Shown: positions 1 through 10,745, counted from the first letter of the stretch. The stretch: 30,397 bases of DNA from Cylindrobasidium torrendii FP15055 ss-10 (GCA_000934385.1 KN880709.1:1-30397); one strand, 5' to 3'. Notes: a model not told the origin generated them from the letters alone. Program-made: numbers and translations.

Positions 1-930
1 AGCGTAAAGGGATTAAAGTGCATCGTGTGACTCACTCTCCTCGACGATAGTTTGTACTTCGGTACTTAAAATTGGACGTCGGCGGTCACCTAGTGATTTA
101 GCCACTCAGACAGTTGACCCCTCTGGCAACTTGTCTTCGCGTTGAGCGTACTCGAAAGAGGGCTCCGCACCAGTTCGAACGACCTTAGAAGAAATTCTAT
201 TGAAACAATCCAAAAGCCTTAAATACCCCACGAACTTAGTGTTTGGTGTGTGTGTGTGTTGGTAGCTCATTGCCTTCGCCCATATATCAGCGCATCACCG
301 GGAAGGATCGGAAGGATTGAACAACACCTCGGGGACGTCGGCAGAACAGATGGATGCCAGACAAACCCAAAGGCAAAGCCTCCTGCAACCTATACGCGTT
401 AAGCACACCGGAACCCTGGGTTGAGGTCTATGGAAGTGGAGCGCGATCCAGCAGGGTATGAGAAACCACAATTCTTTAACTAGCAAACCTCTACATGCGA
501 GACTGGTATATCTACTCTAGATGGCGAGCTCGGAACCGGAGAAGTAAGCGTAGCATCGGAATACTCTTGGAATGAGATAAGGAACATGTAAATAGCAAAG
601 CCAATGATAATACACCAATAACCTGCCGCAGCCAAGATGTCCATGTGAAGATAGCAAGGACCGCATGGTCTTGAATGAGTGTGTGTGGAATGAGTGCTCG
701 GAATGACACGTAGAGTGCGAAATGCAATGATAGCACTTGGAGCCCAGAGACAACTGGAGACCGAGGTCAAGAGCGATGTGCCGGGCAACAACTTGGCGAG
801 TCATGACTCATTTGCCAGAATACGCTTGACAGAGTGTGTGTGGTGTAGGGAGATGCACAAAGCAAATGCGAGCACATAGTGAAAGCGCAGCTTGAACACA
901 TCAAGGCAAAAGCGAGTTGGCATGAATGTA
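1..930. other. Left flank of the transposon, no firm gene
   Basis: This stretch lies outside the left terminal repeat of the transposon. It contains a short TG microsatellite at about 246-259 and scattered short reading frames on both strands. The only frame with protein-like character is the minus-strand segment at 480-644, listed separately. The last two bases, TA at 929-930, are the probable left copy of the target-site duplication. Confidence 0.5.
480..644 (-). CDS. Possible last exon of a membrane protein (weak)
   Basis: On the minus strand, from an ATG at 644 to a stop at 480, about 54 codons are open. The first part reads as one strongly hydrophobic helix (around AAAGYWCIIIGFAIYMFLIS), followed by a Ser/Pro-rich polar tail, as in the C-terminus of a multi-pass membrane protein. 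I could not join it to an upstream exon with confidence; the sequence further upstream (645-800) is open in more than one frame. It may be the 3' end of a decayed gene or a chance frame. No family is recognised. Confidence 0.2.
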   Translation of the reverse strand: MDILAAAGYWCIIIGFAIYMFLISFQEYSDATLTSPVPSSPSRVDIPVSHVEVC

Positions 931-946
931 TGTCGGAAAACCGCTC
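931..946 (+). repeat. Left terminal inverted repeat
   Basis: TGTCGGAAAACCGCTC matches the reverse complement of 15947-15962 exactly. The next five bases are diverged or partly matched, and then a TTATAAG follows at the same offset from both termini. Immediately outside is TA. Confidence 0.9.
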
Positions 947-950
947 AGCC

Positions 951-1650
951 CTTATAAGTAGCTTCTAAGGCCATTTCGACCCTTTGCCAGCCGATCGCCT
1001 TATAAGCTGCTTATCGGAGAAGAGTCGCCAAATATATGCATATGTTAAGGTACGACTTATAATGGGCAACCGGCTGCAATCACATCGTTGTGATCCGAGG
1101 CGTGATCGATCCCAAGCCTTATAATCATGATTATAAGGCTTCTTATAATGCGCTTATAAGATGGCTTATAAGATGGCTTATAAGCTTGATTATAATGTAG
1201 TAAATAAGGTACATCTTCGGGCTCTATGGTCGGAGGCCAAAGCAATCGGGTACTGTCCGGTCCGGCAACTAACGTGCCTCTACGAGCCGGACCCGCGTGG
1301 TCTAGGGCGGGACCGCGTGGCGTTGGGCGGGACCGCGTAGGGTGTTCAAATCCTGGCGCAGTCGACGTCGGGGGCTTGTGCAACGCGTACGTGGTGGGGG
1401 CGCTGCGTGGCCGCACATTACCCGCGTAATTTTTGGCTGCTGGTTCGAAAAATGCATGGCCAAAAGGCGTACATGTAGTCTCCGGCGAATCCGCCCAAAT
1501 CGGATGGCTCGGCTAACCATATGCCGGCAGGGCAAGGCCTCATAAGGCAAATATAAGCCAATTATAAGGGGATTATAAGGTGATGCTGTTGCTGCAGCGC
1601 GGTCCGGCCCCCCGGCAGCCCAAATGGCTCATAAGCGTTCTTATAAGCTA
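951..1650. repeat. Left subterminal TTATAAG repeat array
   Basis: About 700 bp next to the left end carry well over ten copies of CTTATAAG, ATTATAAG or ATTATAA-like motifs in both orientations; CTTATAAG is itself a palindrome. They form three clusters: about 951-1065, a dense run at about 1117-1197 including near-tandem GATGGCTTATAA units, and about 1538-1650. Subterminal motif arrays of this kind are known transposase-binding regions in CACTA and related elements; binding here is inferred. No gene is supported in this stretch. Confidence 0.75.
1287..1344. repeat. GC-rich tandem repeat, period about 20 bp
   Basis: Two adjacent 20-bp units beginning GGGCGGGACCGCGT (1305-1324 and 1325-1344) follow a partial, diverged copy from 1287. 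The block sits between two TTATAAG clusters in the left subterminal region. No coding function is apparent. Confidence 0.6.
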
Positions 1651-1893
1651 GGTCAAGAAAAATACCCATGTACTTTGCTGATACAACTACTCACTGAGTA
1701 AATGGTACCTTCAGAGACATTGTCAGCAAATTAATTCCTCACCGTGGAGCCTGAACTTCCTTCGGTAGACAAAGTATTCCAGAATAATGCTATATTCATT
1801 GTACAATGCCATTAGCTACCGAAAATATTCGATGTAATCACCTGGATGTATCAAAGGGTTTGAGTAATACAGCACTGATCATGGCAACATCAT

Positions 1894-4800
1894 TTAGTAG
1901 CAGCCCTCGGGAGTTGAATTTACATAGTCCTCGTCGGCATCAAACGCATCTGGATCTTCGTCAGACTCCAACGGCGCCTCGTCGATTTCTCTGAGGCTCC
2001 TTGCTATCTCGTCCTCCGCTTCGTGTTGCAGATTATGTTTCTGAAGCACCTGAGTAGCGCTATAGGAACGTATGACCGGTGGTGTCTGCTGTCTCTGCGT
2101 TGTGTTGGATATGCCGTTGCGCGGGCCGTTGTTGAGAGATCTCGGGGGTGCAACCGATGAGCTGACGGTGGGCGTTGTCGGGTTAGCGCCAGGCGGGCGA
2201 AGGATCGCATGCGCGCCTAGCTTCTGCGTGTTATAGACGCTACCACTTCCGTTACGATTGCCCAGCGCTGCCGCCGAATCCGAAACAATACGTCCAGAGT
2301 TTGCCCGATTCACAGGTGCTATGGATGCCAAAGACGACGTGGATGTTGATGAGTAGGTGTGGCTGCTGTGTCGCGGGGCGTTGCTGGGACGCGAAGACGG
2401 GTGGCCCAATCCCAGAGCTTGATGTCCACGGAGGACTGCAGGCGCGCCAATGCCCCCAGTCACGCCAGTATTCATCGACGGGGCCTGCTGTCTCTCGGAG
2501 AGAAGAAGATACTTGAGGCCTGGGGTGAGACTGAGGACGCCGTTGCGCAGCAAGCTCTTGAAAGCATCGGGCTCAGACCGCGCAAACTTGGCTGTCGTCA
2601 TATCGTGCTCAGTGATTGGCGGCGCGCTAGGTAGAGCTGTTTCCGCTGGAGAACCGGGGGCAGCAGCACTTCTGTCGATGGTTGTAACGACTCGGGCGGC
2701 GCTGGAATCGAATGGAGGAGCCTGCATGCCTTGGCCTTGGTTGGATGTTTGATCTGTGCGTGGGCTCGTTGAGCGAAGGGCTCCTGGCGTACGGATTTCA
2801 CCGTGGTCGCCGCTGCGTTGGATCTCTGGTATCTGCAAGCGACCAGTTGGCTGTGATGGCACCGACGAAGGATTGTTCGCCACCGAGGAGACACTCTTCT
2901 CCTGAGTGCGGAGGGCTTGTCTGGGCTTTGGGCGATTGCTCGTTTGCGACGGCAGTGTCGGGAGAGTGTCACTTGCTGCGGTAGCAGCAGTTGCACTTGC
3001 AGTTCCTTTGGCCATTGCCGCTTCTGTGTACCACAGCCCATCTTCTTCGCCGCCGGGATACATCTGGAGACCCCATTCGTTGCTGTCACCCATAATCTCG
3101 TATGCTTTCGCTTGAGTGGACTTCATTGCGTCCGCGACAAGTAACTGAACGGCAGTGGGAACAAGCACCGCCCGATGATAGTCCTCTGGTGTCGCCGGAG
3201 ACGCAACTTTTGCAATGCTGTCAACGGGGAACATATCCTTGAGCACCTTAGCTATAATGATCTGCCCACGTTCGCCGTAGCTATCATCCTATCAGAACAT
3301 ATGCAACAAGAATGTCAGTACACTTACTAGCCACAGAGACCAAGTGATTCTATGGACGACGCTTGCTCTGCAGTCGCCGTCAGATACGCTTTCCAGAAGA
3401 GGTTTTTGCCCCGTGTATTGCCCTTCGCCGCAACAAGTTTGGATAGGCGCCCTTGGAACGCCGATGACCGCAAGATTTTTTCGATGCCATCCCAGTCAAT
3501 GTCGGGGTATGGGTGTGCTCGATGTTCGAGGAGCGATGGCTCAGCAGCGTGACGAATGCATACTGGATGCGGGGAGGGAACCTCTTCAAGGAAACTGACA
3601 CCATCCGGGTTCGTAGCACGGGGAGTCTTGATGCTATGTTCTAGTGCTTGATGTAGCATGGTACGGAAGAGCGCAGAAAGGTTCTCTGCGCACAAGGGAG
3701 CGTCGCACAGAGGGCAAAGTGCTCTGGCCAAAGGTACAGCGCCGTGTGAGTGCAATGGTTCGGCAGGGTCTGAACCTGACGAAGCAACTTCCGACTCAAT
3801 CTCCTCAATGGCTTCGACTTCCTCGATAACTTCAACTTCATCGTCGTCCTCGCCTTCGGCATCTTGGCTCTGGGCCCTGTACGGGCGCGCAGATATGATG
3901 AGTGTTTCATTGCGCTCAACGTCGATGACGACGTTATTCCCAGAACTGCGATGGGCACCAGTGACAGATGGCTTGAGTATCCCGAGGAGTGGCGGAAGGG
4001 TATGCCTAGGAGCTTGGTCAATGTCAGATAAGTACGTGGTGAATGAGCCGTACGTGCTGCTGCCAACATCTGCACCTGATGTGCCCTCTAGATCATCGTC
4101 CGCGGGGGCAGGCACAGCGTAGTCTGAATCGTTGAAGTCCACATCCACCTCAGCGCCAGAGAATGGGCCGTCGATTGTGTTGTCGCGTGTAGTAAGGCCC
4201 GCAAAGTCGCTGGCGAGGCCTATAAGACAAGTAAGCTTCCAAAACAAGCTGTGTGGCTCAACTCACCATGATGGTCAAGCAAAGGGGTCCCTCCATCTTG
4301 CGCAGTCCCTGCACGAGGTTAGTATAGCCACTCAAAGGTTGTGCCGCCTAGTATTTACCTGGTTGCCCCAGATCGAATGATAAGCTGGGTGCACCTGCAC
4401 TTCGTGCCGCCTGCGCAAAACGCTGTGCTCGAAGGGCTACCTGGTCGGTTGCAGGCGTTGATGAGCTGCTCTGGGATGCTGTACTCGCGGTGCGTTTCCC
4501 AAAGAGATGCTCATTGAAGTAATCGAGCGTCCGAAGCATCCCTGGGTCTTGGGCTTTGAGCTTGAGGTCGACCAGAATGTTGTACGTCTTGAGCGTCTCC
4601 CCGAAATCGATATCGGTATCTGCGCCTACTTCGGTAAAGAAGCGCTCAGAAGTAGCTGTGAAAAGAGCCTGTCCCATCTTCTTTTAGATGATCGTAACAT
4701 TGCCATGTGCATGGGACTTACCAGCAAGCCTCCCAGAGCAATAACGGAGGCGTCGGCTATCATATCCAACTTCTGCGCTATATTCTTGCGGCCGTCGACA

Positions 4801-6017
4801 AGCTTCGCATGGCCAGACAGGGAGTTTGCCCCAAGGAAAGTGAGCTTAAGACACTATGTAGAAGATATTCAGCGTTGCGGATATGACAAAAGAAGTTGAA
4901 CATACATTGAGAACGCACTCTACGCGAAACTCTGTTCCAGGGATGAGATGACCGTTCGAATCTAGTTCAAACAGCATCGGGGGTATCGCTTCAGTTGCAG
5001 TGAACTTTCGCGCGGTCGTGTCGTATCCGATGAGGTAGGACCACTCGGACTCGGTGACAATGTCCGCGACAGGCCGTCCAGCATATGGGGCAATAGCAGA
5101 TTTCGCGAAGATATCCTCGCGCTTGTTACGACAACGATTGGACAACATTGACCTGAACCTCGCCTGTCCTTTATTCATCTAGAATAACGTCAAGTGTGAG
5201 AATGCAGTTGAGTTGGCGGGTTTGCAGTCAACTCACAACTGCTCGTACGCGTTTGTTCGTCCTGTACTTGATAACATCGTCCCGAGGTACCAGAGTGTAG
5301 AAACTACGAATGATTTCGAGGTCGAGGCGCCCATGGTGGTCAAGAGGCTTGCCGGTCACAGGGTCTTGGTCGTGGCCCAACGCATAAGTGACCGTGTCGA
5401 TGGGGTGTTGGAGGACGATCTTCTCGTACCACAGATAGACGATGGCCATCTTCTTGATCCACGGGAAGTCCTTGGGGCTTGGGGGTGTGCCATCGTCAGG
5501 AGGTCCGGCTGGAGCTGCTTCCACAGCTGCTTGGAATCGAGAGCTTCGCGTAGACCCCACAAGCTGTACTAGGGCTTAGGAAAGGAGGTGATTCTAGGAG
5601 ATATGTATTCACCTGAGTTTGAACTTGCGGCGGCTCGGGACGTTGAGGCACAGCCACGGCTCCTTGCCCCGCCGCCGTCGGTGCGCACAAGGGTGACGAT
5701 TGGCCGTGATTAGACTGACTTGGGAGCTTGACGGAGAACTCTTGCAAGAAGTCCTGAACGTCGGTTGCGTTTAGCCAGCGATTAGCTTGATGGGCAAGCG
5801 CCGAATTATCGTCGAAAGTGGGCGGTTGTCCCGTCTGCTTTTGCGGATATGGCGGGAGGAGCTGTTGAATAGGTGGGCAATCCTCCAGCCTTCCACCAAC
5901 GACATGTCCACCACCACCGCGCGCTGGTCCACCTGGGCCAGGCGCAAATAACCAGTTGTCGTGGCCGGGTGGTCCAGCGCCTTGCGGATGCGCATACCCT
6001 TGGTTAATGTAGTTCAT
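1894..6017 (-). CDS. RTC4-like domain protein, transposon cargo, 1259 aa
   Basis: Eight exons join in frame on the minus strand: 6017-5613, 5563-5237, 5178-4906, 4853-4722, 4680-4359, 4308-4267, 4219-3328 and 3280-1894. An in-frame TGA sits just upstream of the ATG, which fixes the start. The N-terminal ~135 residues are Gly/Pro/Gln rich. Residues ~136-480 look globular and are unrecognised. After an acidic stretch come CPLC (669-672) and HPVCIRH (~718-724), then the RTC4-like module with DIDWDGIEKIL, GYYGERG (797-803) and an EDYHRAVLVP..VQLLVADAM segment to about residue 875. The tail to 1259 is Ser/Pro-rich and ends acidic. The final splice acceptor was chosen because it restores the family GYYG motif. 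Yeast RTC4 is named for a telomere-capping genetic phenotype; the biochemical role of the domain is not established. Lying well inside the element, this is cargo or an accessory protein. Confidence 0.8.
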
Positions 6018-6047
6018 TCAGGACTAGACAAAATTTCATTTAGCGGT

Positions 6048-6882
6048 TCAGAGCGGGAGGCCAGGAGGGTCGACGTACAAGAAAATCGTCTGTTCGAAAA
6101 GCGCACTGATGAAGGGCGAAGGACAGATGGAGTGCGATACTGAAAAGACTAGCGCACCACGCGGGCGATGGAAATTCAAATTGTGCAGGGAGGTGATGCG
6201 TGCTTGATACTCTTTGAAATACGTTAACCCGTATGGGATTGTGGCTGGGCACGTTGTGCATACCCTGGAATGCAAGAGATTGGTAAATATAACCATAACG
6301 CCGTGCATTTGAAGCTTACCAGAACTGGGCAAAGTGGTTCAGAGGGATGGCGTACCACAGCCATCCCAGTGGCGCGGCGGTAAGTTGGTGGGGCCCGCGA
6401 TTTCATTCAATTGAAGGGAGGACACGCCAGATATTTAATGAGATGCATTGGATCCACGCAGCTCCTGGGGAGAAGCCGCTATTTCCCCAAGCTCAGTCGA
6501 CGGTGTTCAGAATAGTGTACCAAGGGCCTGTGTTGTTTGACCATCCGCCTTCCGCTCCCTTCGGTTCGTAAATCCAGTAAAGAAATAGGCCAACAGGTAC
6601 CCGGGCGGCATAGGGTGATTCAGAGGGTGTGGGTGAGGTTTGTTCGACAAGCATCCTGCTAGGACCGACGGGGTTACTGCCCATGCATGAGCTCAACGAA
6701 GACTGTGCGTCTTCGCTGGGAAGAAAGCTGTACGCCTCCTCCTTTGCTGGGTGTGCCGCAGTGTTTTGAGGTGGTCCATGGTGGTTGCTTGCGAAGTAGC
6801 CGATCAGCGAATTGATGAACTATGATCGCCAATTCCAAACTCGACCATCATCATCGCTCACCAAATAGACTATAGGTAACAT
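6048..6882 (-). pseudogene. Small unknown gene interrupted by two in-frame TGA codons
   Basis: Exons 6882-6862, 6819-6320 and 6264-6048 splice at good GT..AG sites into one frame of 245 codons before the final stop. The first coding segment is open for 115 codons, then TGA occurs at 6495-6493. The same frame continues with protein-like sequence (W-rich, around GAAWIQCISLNIWRVLPSIE), meets a second TGA just after that, continues through WYAIPLNHFAQFW, and crosses the second intron to end at FLYVDPPGLPL. Continuity of composition and splice phase on both sides of the stops argues that this was one gene. Both stops could derive from CGA by C-to-T change. It lies 30 bp upstream of the RTC4-like gene on the same strand. 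No family is recognised. Alternatively only the first 115 residues are made, or the stops lie in an intron I failed to see. Confidence 0.55.
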
Positions 6883-7186
6883 TTTAATCCTCTTCGATGC
6901 AGCCGCTTCATGTTAGGGAAGGCGTACAGCCATCTCATAGAGCAATGACGTACAGTCATTGTTTGTCATGTCGCCCGCTGTGAAGTCTTGTTGGCACGAT
7001 GCTAATGAACACAGTCATGGACACCATCGAAAGCACCGCAATGTCCAAGTCATCTTACCGTCATGTGGAGAAGAACCCGCGCCGACTACTACAGTATGGG
7101 GCACAAAACCCGGTCAGCGAGCATCAGCGTGAGTACACCATAAGTTTCGAAATGTGGTCTCACGTTGCCGTAAAGCCTTCAACACG

Positions 7187-9345
7187 ATGGATGGCCGGGT
7201 TGCTGCCCTTCATCCAACATCTTACTTGCTCATCACCACGCCCAACGTCGACTATATTCCAACCCCTGTTGTCGGGAAGGCAGAAACTGTCTTCGTGCGG
7301 GATGACTTGCGTTTGGGAGAGCATGACCCAACACAATGGCCGCAACACTGGAATCCCGAATTTCCACACCTTCCTTGCATCCCGCGCAAGGAGACAGCAC
7401 ACAGTTCTCGTAGCGTTCTCTGGGCATCCCCGCTGAAGCAGCCGAGTGACTTTGTTGTGGTCAGTCCCACCTGCGGTAAAGGACTTGGGCAGTTAACTCC
7501 CCAACTTCGCACCGACCTCAAGAACACCATTCACGAAATTACGACCGCAGCTGAGCGTACGGTCCCAAAAGACCTTCGACTTACGCGCCAACTCTTGGTC
7601 GGCATCGACCACTTCCACTTCCTCATCGAGAACCGTCCACTTCCGTACTACCGGACATTGCTATCGCTTCGTTGTCTCCAGCGCGCAATGCTCGAGCTAG
7701 ACGCTCTAGTCAACTACTACGAGCACGTAGTTCCCGTCTTCAACGGCACTGGGGTATCTCAAGGAACAATTCCCCCTTCGAGAGGATGGATCGGTGCATT
7801 CACATCCGACACACTCGCAGCAAGGCGTCTCTGTGCTTCCGGATGTCCCGTATGGCTTCTATGGTCCGCCGAACGACATACAAGTATTCGTTGCTTCAAG
7901 ATTGCATCTCCACAGATGGCAGCGGACCATCTTTCCACGGCCCAGCCAGCTATGTCCAGCTACTGCCAAACATTATATGACGGTCCCCTGGGTCATACGA
8001 AGAAATACCTTCGGATCCGCGATTGGGCATTTGTCGACCTGGGAAAGCTCTTCAGCCCTCTCAATCTCTTTCAACTCCCTTCGCGCCCATCCGGTGGAGC
8101 GCTGCCGGGACCAGCCACTTCATCTCAGCCCGTTCGCCAGCGCAGTACTGGTGAGTTCGAGTTATAGACCTGGCAAGTGCGCGCTTATCACATCACCTAG
8201 TGCGCATTCCAGGTGGCAACAAGACATTCAAAGTAGCCTCCCATCAGCTTCTGTGTCCAGTCGTCAGAACTTGGGGGAACGCGCAAGAGACAATTGACGT
8301 CTCGACTGCACGCTGCATGGATCTGACGGGATGCGAGCGCTTCATCGTTCCGCGCCCAGACATCTTTGTGTCCAGCGGCAGCAACGACGGTATTGCACGC
8401 TCCTTTGCATCGTGGCTTCGGGTTCGGCCTGTCATTCTTGCCGCACTTAATCGGCCCGCCAAAGACACTCTACAAGATTTTCCGCAGATATCTCATCAGG
8501 CATTTCGCATTATTCTCCATGAGGGCACGCTTGATGTCGAACCACCTCGTCTTGACTCTGGAGGCGCGCATACACCAACGACAGGCTCCTCCGAGCTATT
8601 TGGAAGCACGCGCGCGCCCTCAAAAAAGAAGAACAAAGGATCTGGATCAAGACAAAAAGAGGCGCGCAATCGAGACGATATCGCGGCGTATACTGCGTTC
8701 ATACGCGACGGCGATCCGGATGTACATGGTGTGCCCCCGGACGTAGTGCCAGAGTGGTTGGGGTCCCCGTTCGTTCAACAGCCTGTCGTATCTGAGGACC
8801 ATGGCATCTTGCGCGAAATTACTTGGGAATTGGCCGAACTGGGATTCCGCATCGACCTTGTCGCCTTGGATGCCGCGATGGATCACGGACGCTGGGATTC
8901 AGACAAGCAGCATCAGGCTGTTCTTCGCAGCTGTTTCAGGATAGGTGGACGCAGTCTCCTCGACGTCGACCTCGGCATGGCCAATACAGGGTTAGCAGAG
9001 GCAGACTGGATGCTACGCGCACCATTTCTTTTCGCGCTCAAGATCCTTGTCTCTTATTGGAAGCCTCTGGGCGATACGCCAGCGCCTGCCAGTGTCTTGA
9101 CTGACGTTCCACGGCACTTCGAAGGATATACAGAGGCGGAATTCAGCCAGCTCGAATCTGATATAGCGTGGTACATCAACGAGGTCTTCTTTCGTCGATT
9201 CCGCCGCCCGCTTATCCTTCCTCCAACACTCCCACTCCCAGGTGCCCTACCTGCTCATATATCCTTCGATGTGCCGCCTATCATGCAGTTACCTGTTCGC
9301 ACAGCTGGTCGATGGCTTCCTACTTTGTACAATGCACGGTTGTGA
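7187..9345 (+). CDS. 702-aa protein of unknown function, transposon cargo
   Basis: Two exons, 7187-8150 and 8201-9345, flank a 50-bp intron (gtgagt...cctag); the junction codon GTG restores the frame. The start ATG is followed by DGRVAALHP. The first ~330 residues are rich in hydrophobic and aromatic residues and look globular, for example LLVGIDHFHFLIENRPLPYY and a later GWIGAFTSDTLAARRL segment. A basic Lys/Arg-rich linker (around SKKKNKGSGSRQKEARNRDD) separates it from a second globular region ending near the C-terminus. No signal peptide, membrane helix or known catalytic motif is seen, and I cannot assign a family. It is transcribed away from the minus-strand genes to its left, with about 300 bp between start codons. 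Its size and intact frame suggest selection, so it may be an accessory protein of the element. Confidence 0.8.
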
Positions 9346-9491
9346 ATTATCTTTGGACAATACTTATCTAGTCATGTAGACCTCTAAATTGTATTTTGCT
9401 TTGCTGTGGCCTGTTCTTCTGAGTACCCCTTGAAGCACAACTATTCATCGAGTGCACATAGAAAATCCGTGTTCTGAGCGTATATAGTGAA

Positions 9492-10229
9492 TTAAGGGCA
9501 TGATACGGTGGAGAATATCAATGTAGTGTCTAGATACAACTGGTGCTGCCTGTCAGAGGACATAGAGGCAATTGTAACAGTGTCCTCGAACTTCTGAATG
9601 ACATGGACATGGATAATAATGCGGTTGGGACGACGGTATGAGGGGATTATGTGTTTTGTTCTCCGAGGGAAGCAGAAACCCTGGCACTGTTCCTCGATAC
9701 TGTCCAATATGGATTCGATTTCCCGCGGGTCAACAAGACTCATCTGTTTGTAGGACATGAGATACGGGTAGGGAAGAATAGAACTCATAGACGCACCTCG
9801 TCGTAGTACAATTGACGTAGGACCATGCGCCAGAAGCGTCCCCAGATCCCAATCTCGTCGACGGGCTCCGGATTCAAGGTGTTGTGCAGTCGGCGCGGCC
9901 AGCCTTTAACCTGTTATTGGGGGATAAGGCTCAGCTGTTATACCTCATTTCATAGGAATACGCGACATACTCGCCGCCGACCAGATTTGAATAGCGCCAG
10001 CATTGAGGTTACGAGCAATAGAGTGACTTGAGAACGCTCTTCGGGCTGCACCGCGACGTGAGGGACGAAGGAGAAGGCAACCCTGTCGGTGTTTGAATCC
10101 TACTACCTTTTCTGACGTGACACTCTGATCCCCGCGGAAGCAATTTCCTTCTGTGCTACATACCACCAGCGCGCTTAATATCGCAATATCTATCGCACAT
10201 TTGATGGTAATAATGTTTCTCTCCCCGGT
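9492..10229 (-). CDS. Multi-exon gene of unknown function, start unresolved
   Basis: Four minus-strand segments join in one frame, every junction in phase 0: 10229-10164, 10099-9971, 9910-9797 and 9743-9492. The introns have good donors (gtatgt, gtatgt, gtgcgt) and AG acceptors. The reading gives at least 186 residues, with stretches such as VAFSFVPHVAVQPEERSQ, WGRFWRMVLRQLYYDE and LVDPREIESILDSIEEQC before the stop at 9494-9492. No ATG occurs in the first segment before an in-frame stop, so an upstream exon must exist, perhaps under the plus-strand gene starting at 10258, or the gene is truncated. No family is recognised. Consistent splicing over four segments makes a chance origin unlikely. 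Confidence 0.55.
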
Positions 10230-10257
10230 CTTGATGATAATTCACAGACGATAGATC

Positions 10258-10745
10258 ATGCCTGTTGCCGACACTTCGGCCGGCGCGCTGCATTTGGATT
10301 TCGGACACAAATCGAGCGAGCCCGTAGACGAGAGCGTTCTCGAGGAGTACGAGCCAGATGAGCTCTTGCTTGTTGTCAGCGGACTTTGGGAGTTTATCAG
10401 GGAAAACCGGAAGGTCCTCATACACCCTTCGTACGTGTGCAGTTTCCGTGTTGTTATCTATGCGCTAACACAATCACTTGCTTTAGGGCAACGGGAACGG
10501 ACAGTGATGAATTCATTCGCATCCTTCAAGCTCTGAAAGAACATGCTGCCAACGCTGGAGCGGTTGAACTTGGGAGGATATGTGGAATGGTAGTCGAGGG
10601 CTTGTTGCTGCAAGATGTCAGGAGCGGAATTCGACTTCAGGAGCACGAGTGTGATGAGCTTGTAGGGGCAATGAGAGCAGCTCGTCGGGCCTTTGCACTT
10701 TATTTGTTTAATTTGGATATTCATGTCATCCTCCACCAGCTGTAA
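10258..10745 (+). CDS. 143-aa small acidic protein, faint HPt-like helix pattern
   Basis: Two exons, 10258-10430 and 10487-10745, flank a 56-bp intron with gtacgt donor, a CTAAC branch-point-like site and ctttag acceptor. The protein is acidic at the N-terminus (EYEPDELLLVV) and predicted helical after residue 60. The segment ILQALKEHAANAGAVELG (70-87) resembles the histidine-phosphotransfer signature HxLKGxxxxxG, but the phosphoacceptor His position holds Gln72 and the Gly position holds Glu76. A later helix (ECDELVGAMRAARRAF) would fit the fourth helix of such a bundle. This is a shape resemblance only. The antisense strand is also open over part of exon 1, and the minus-strand gene at 9492-10229 may have its first exon here, so strand assignment carries some doubt. 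Confidence 0.55.

Noticed and set aside
3658..4122. Antisense frames opposite the RTC4-like gene
   Set aside because: They mirror the codon structure of the acidic and Ser-rich coding exon on the minus strand and have no independent support.
10156..10425. Minus-strand frame across the start of the 143-aa gene
   Set aside because: It is open, but its frame does not match the spliced minus-strand gene at 9492-10229, and the plus-strand model has better splice signals. It is kept only as an alternative for a hidden first exon.
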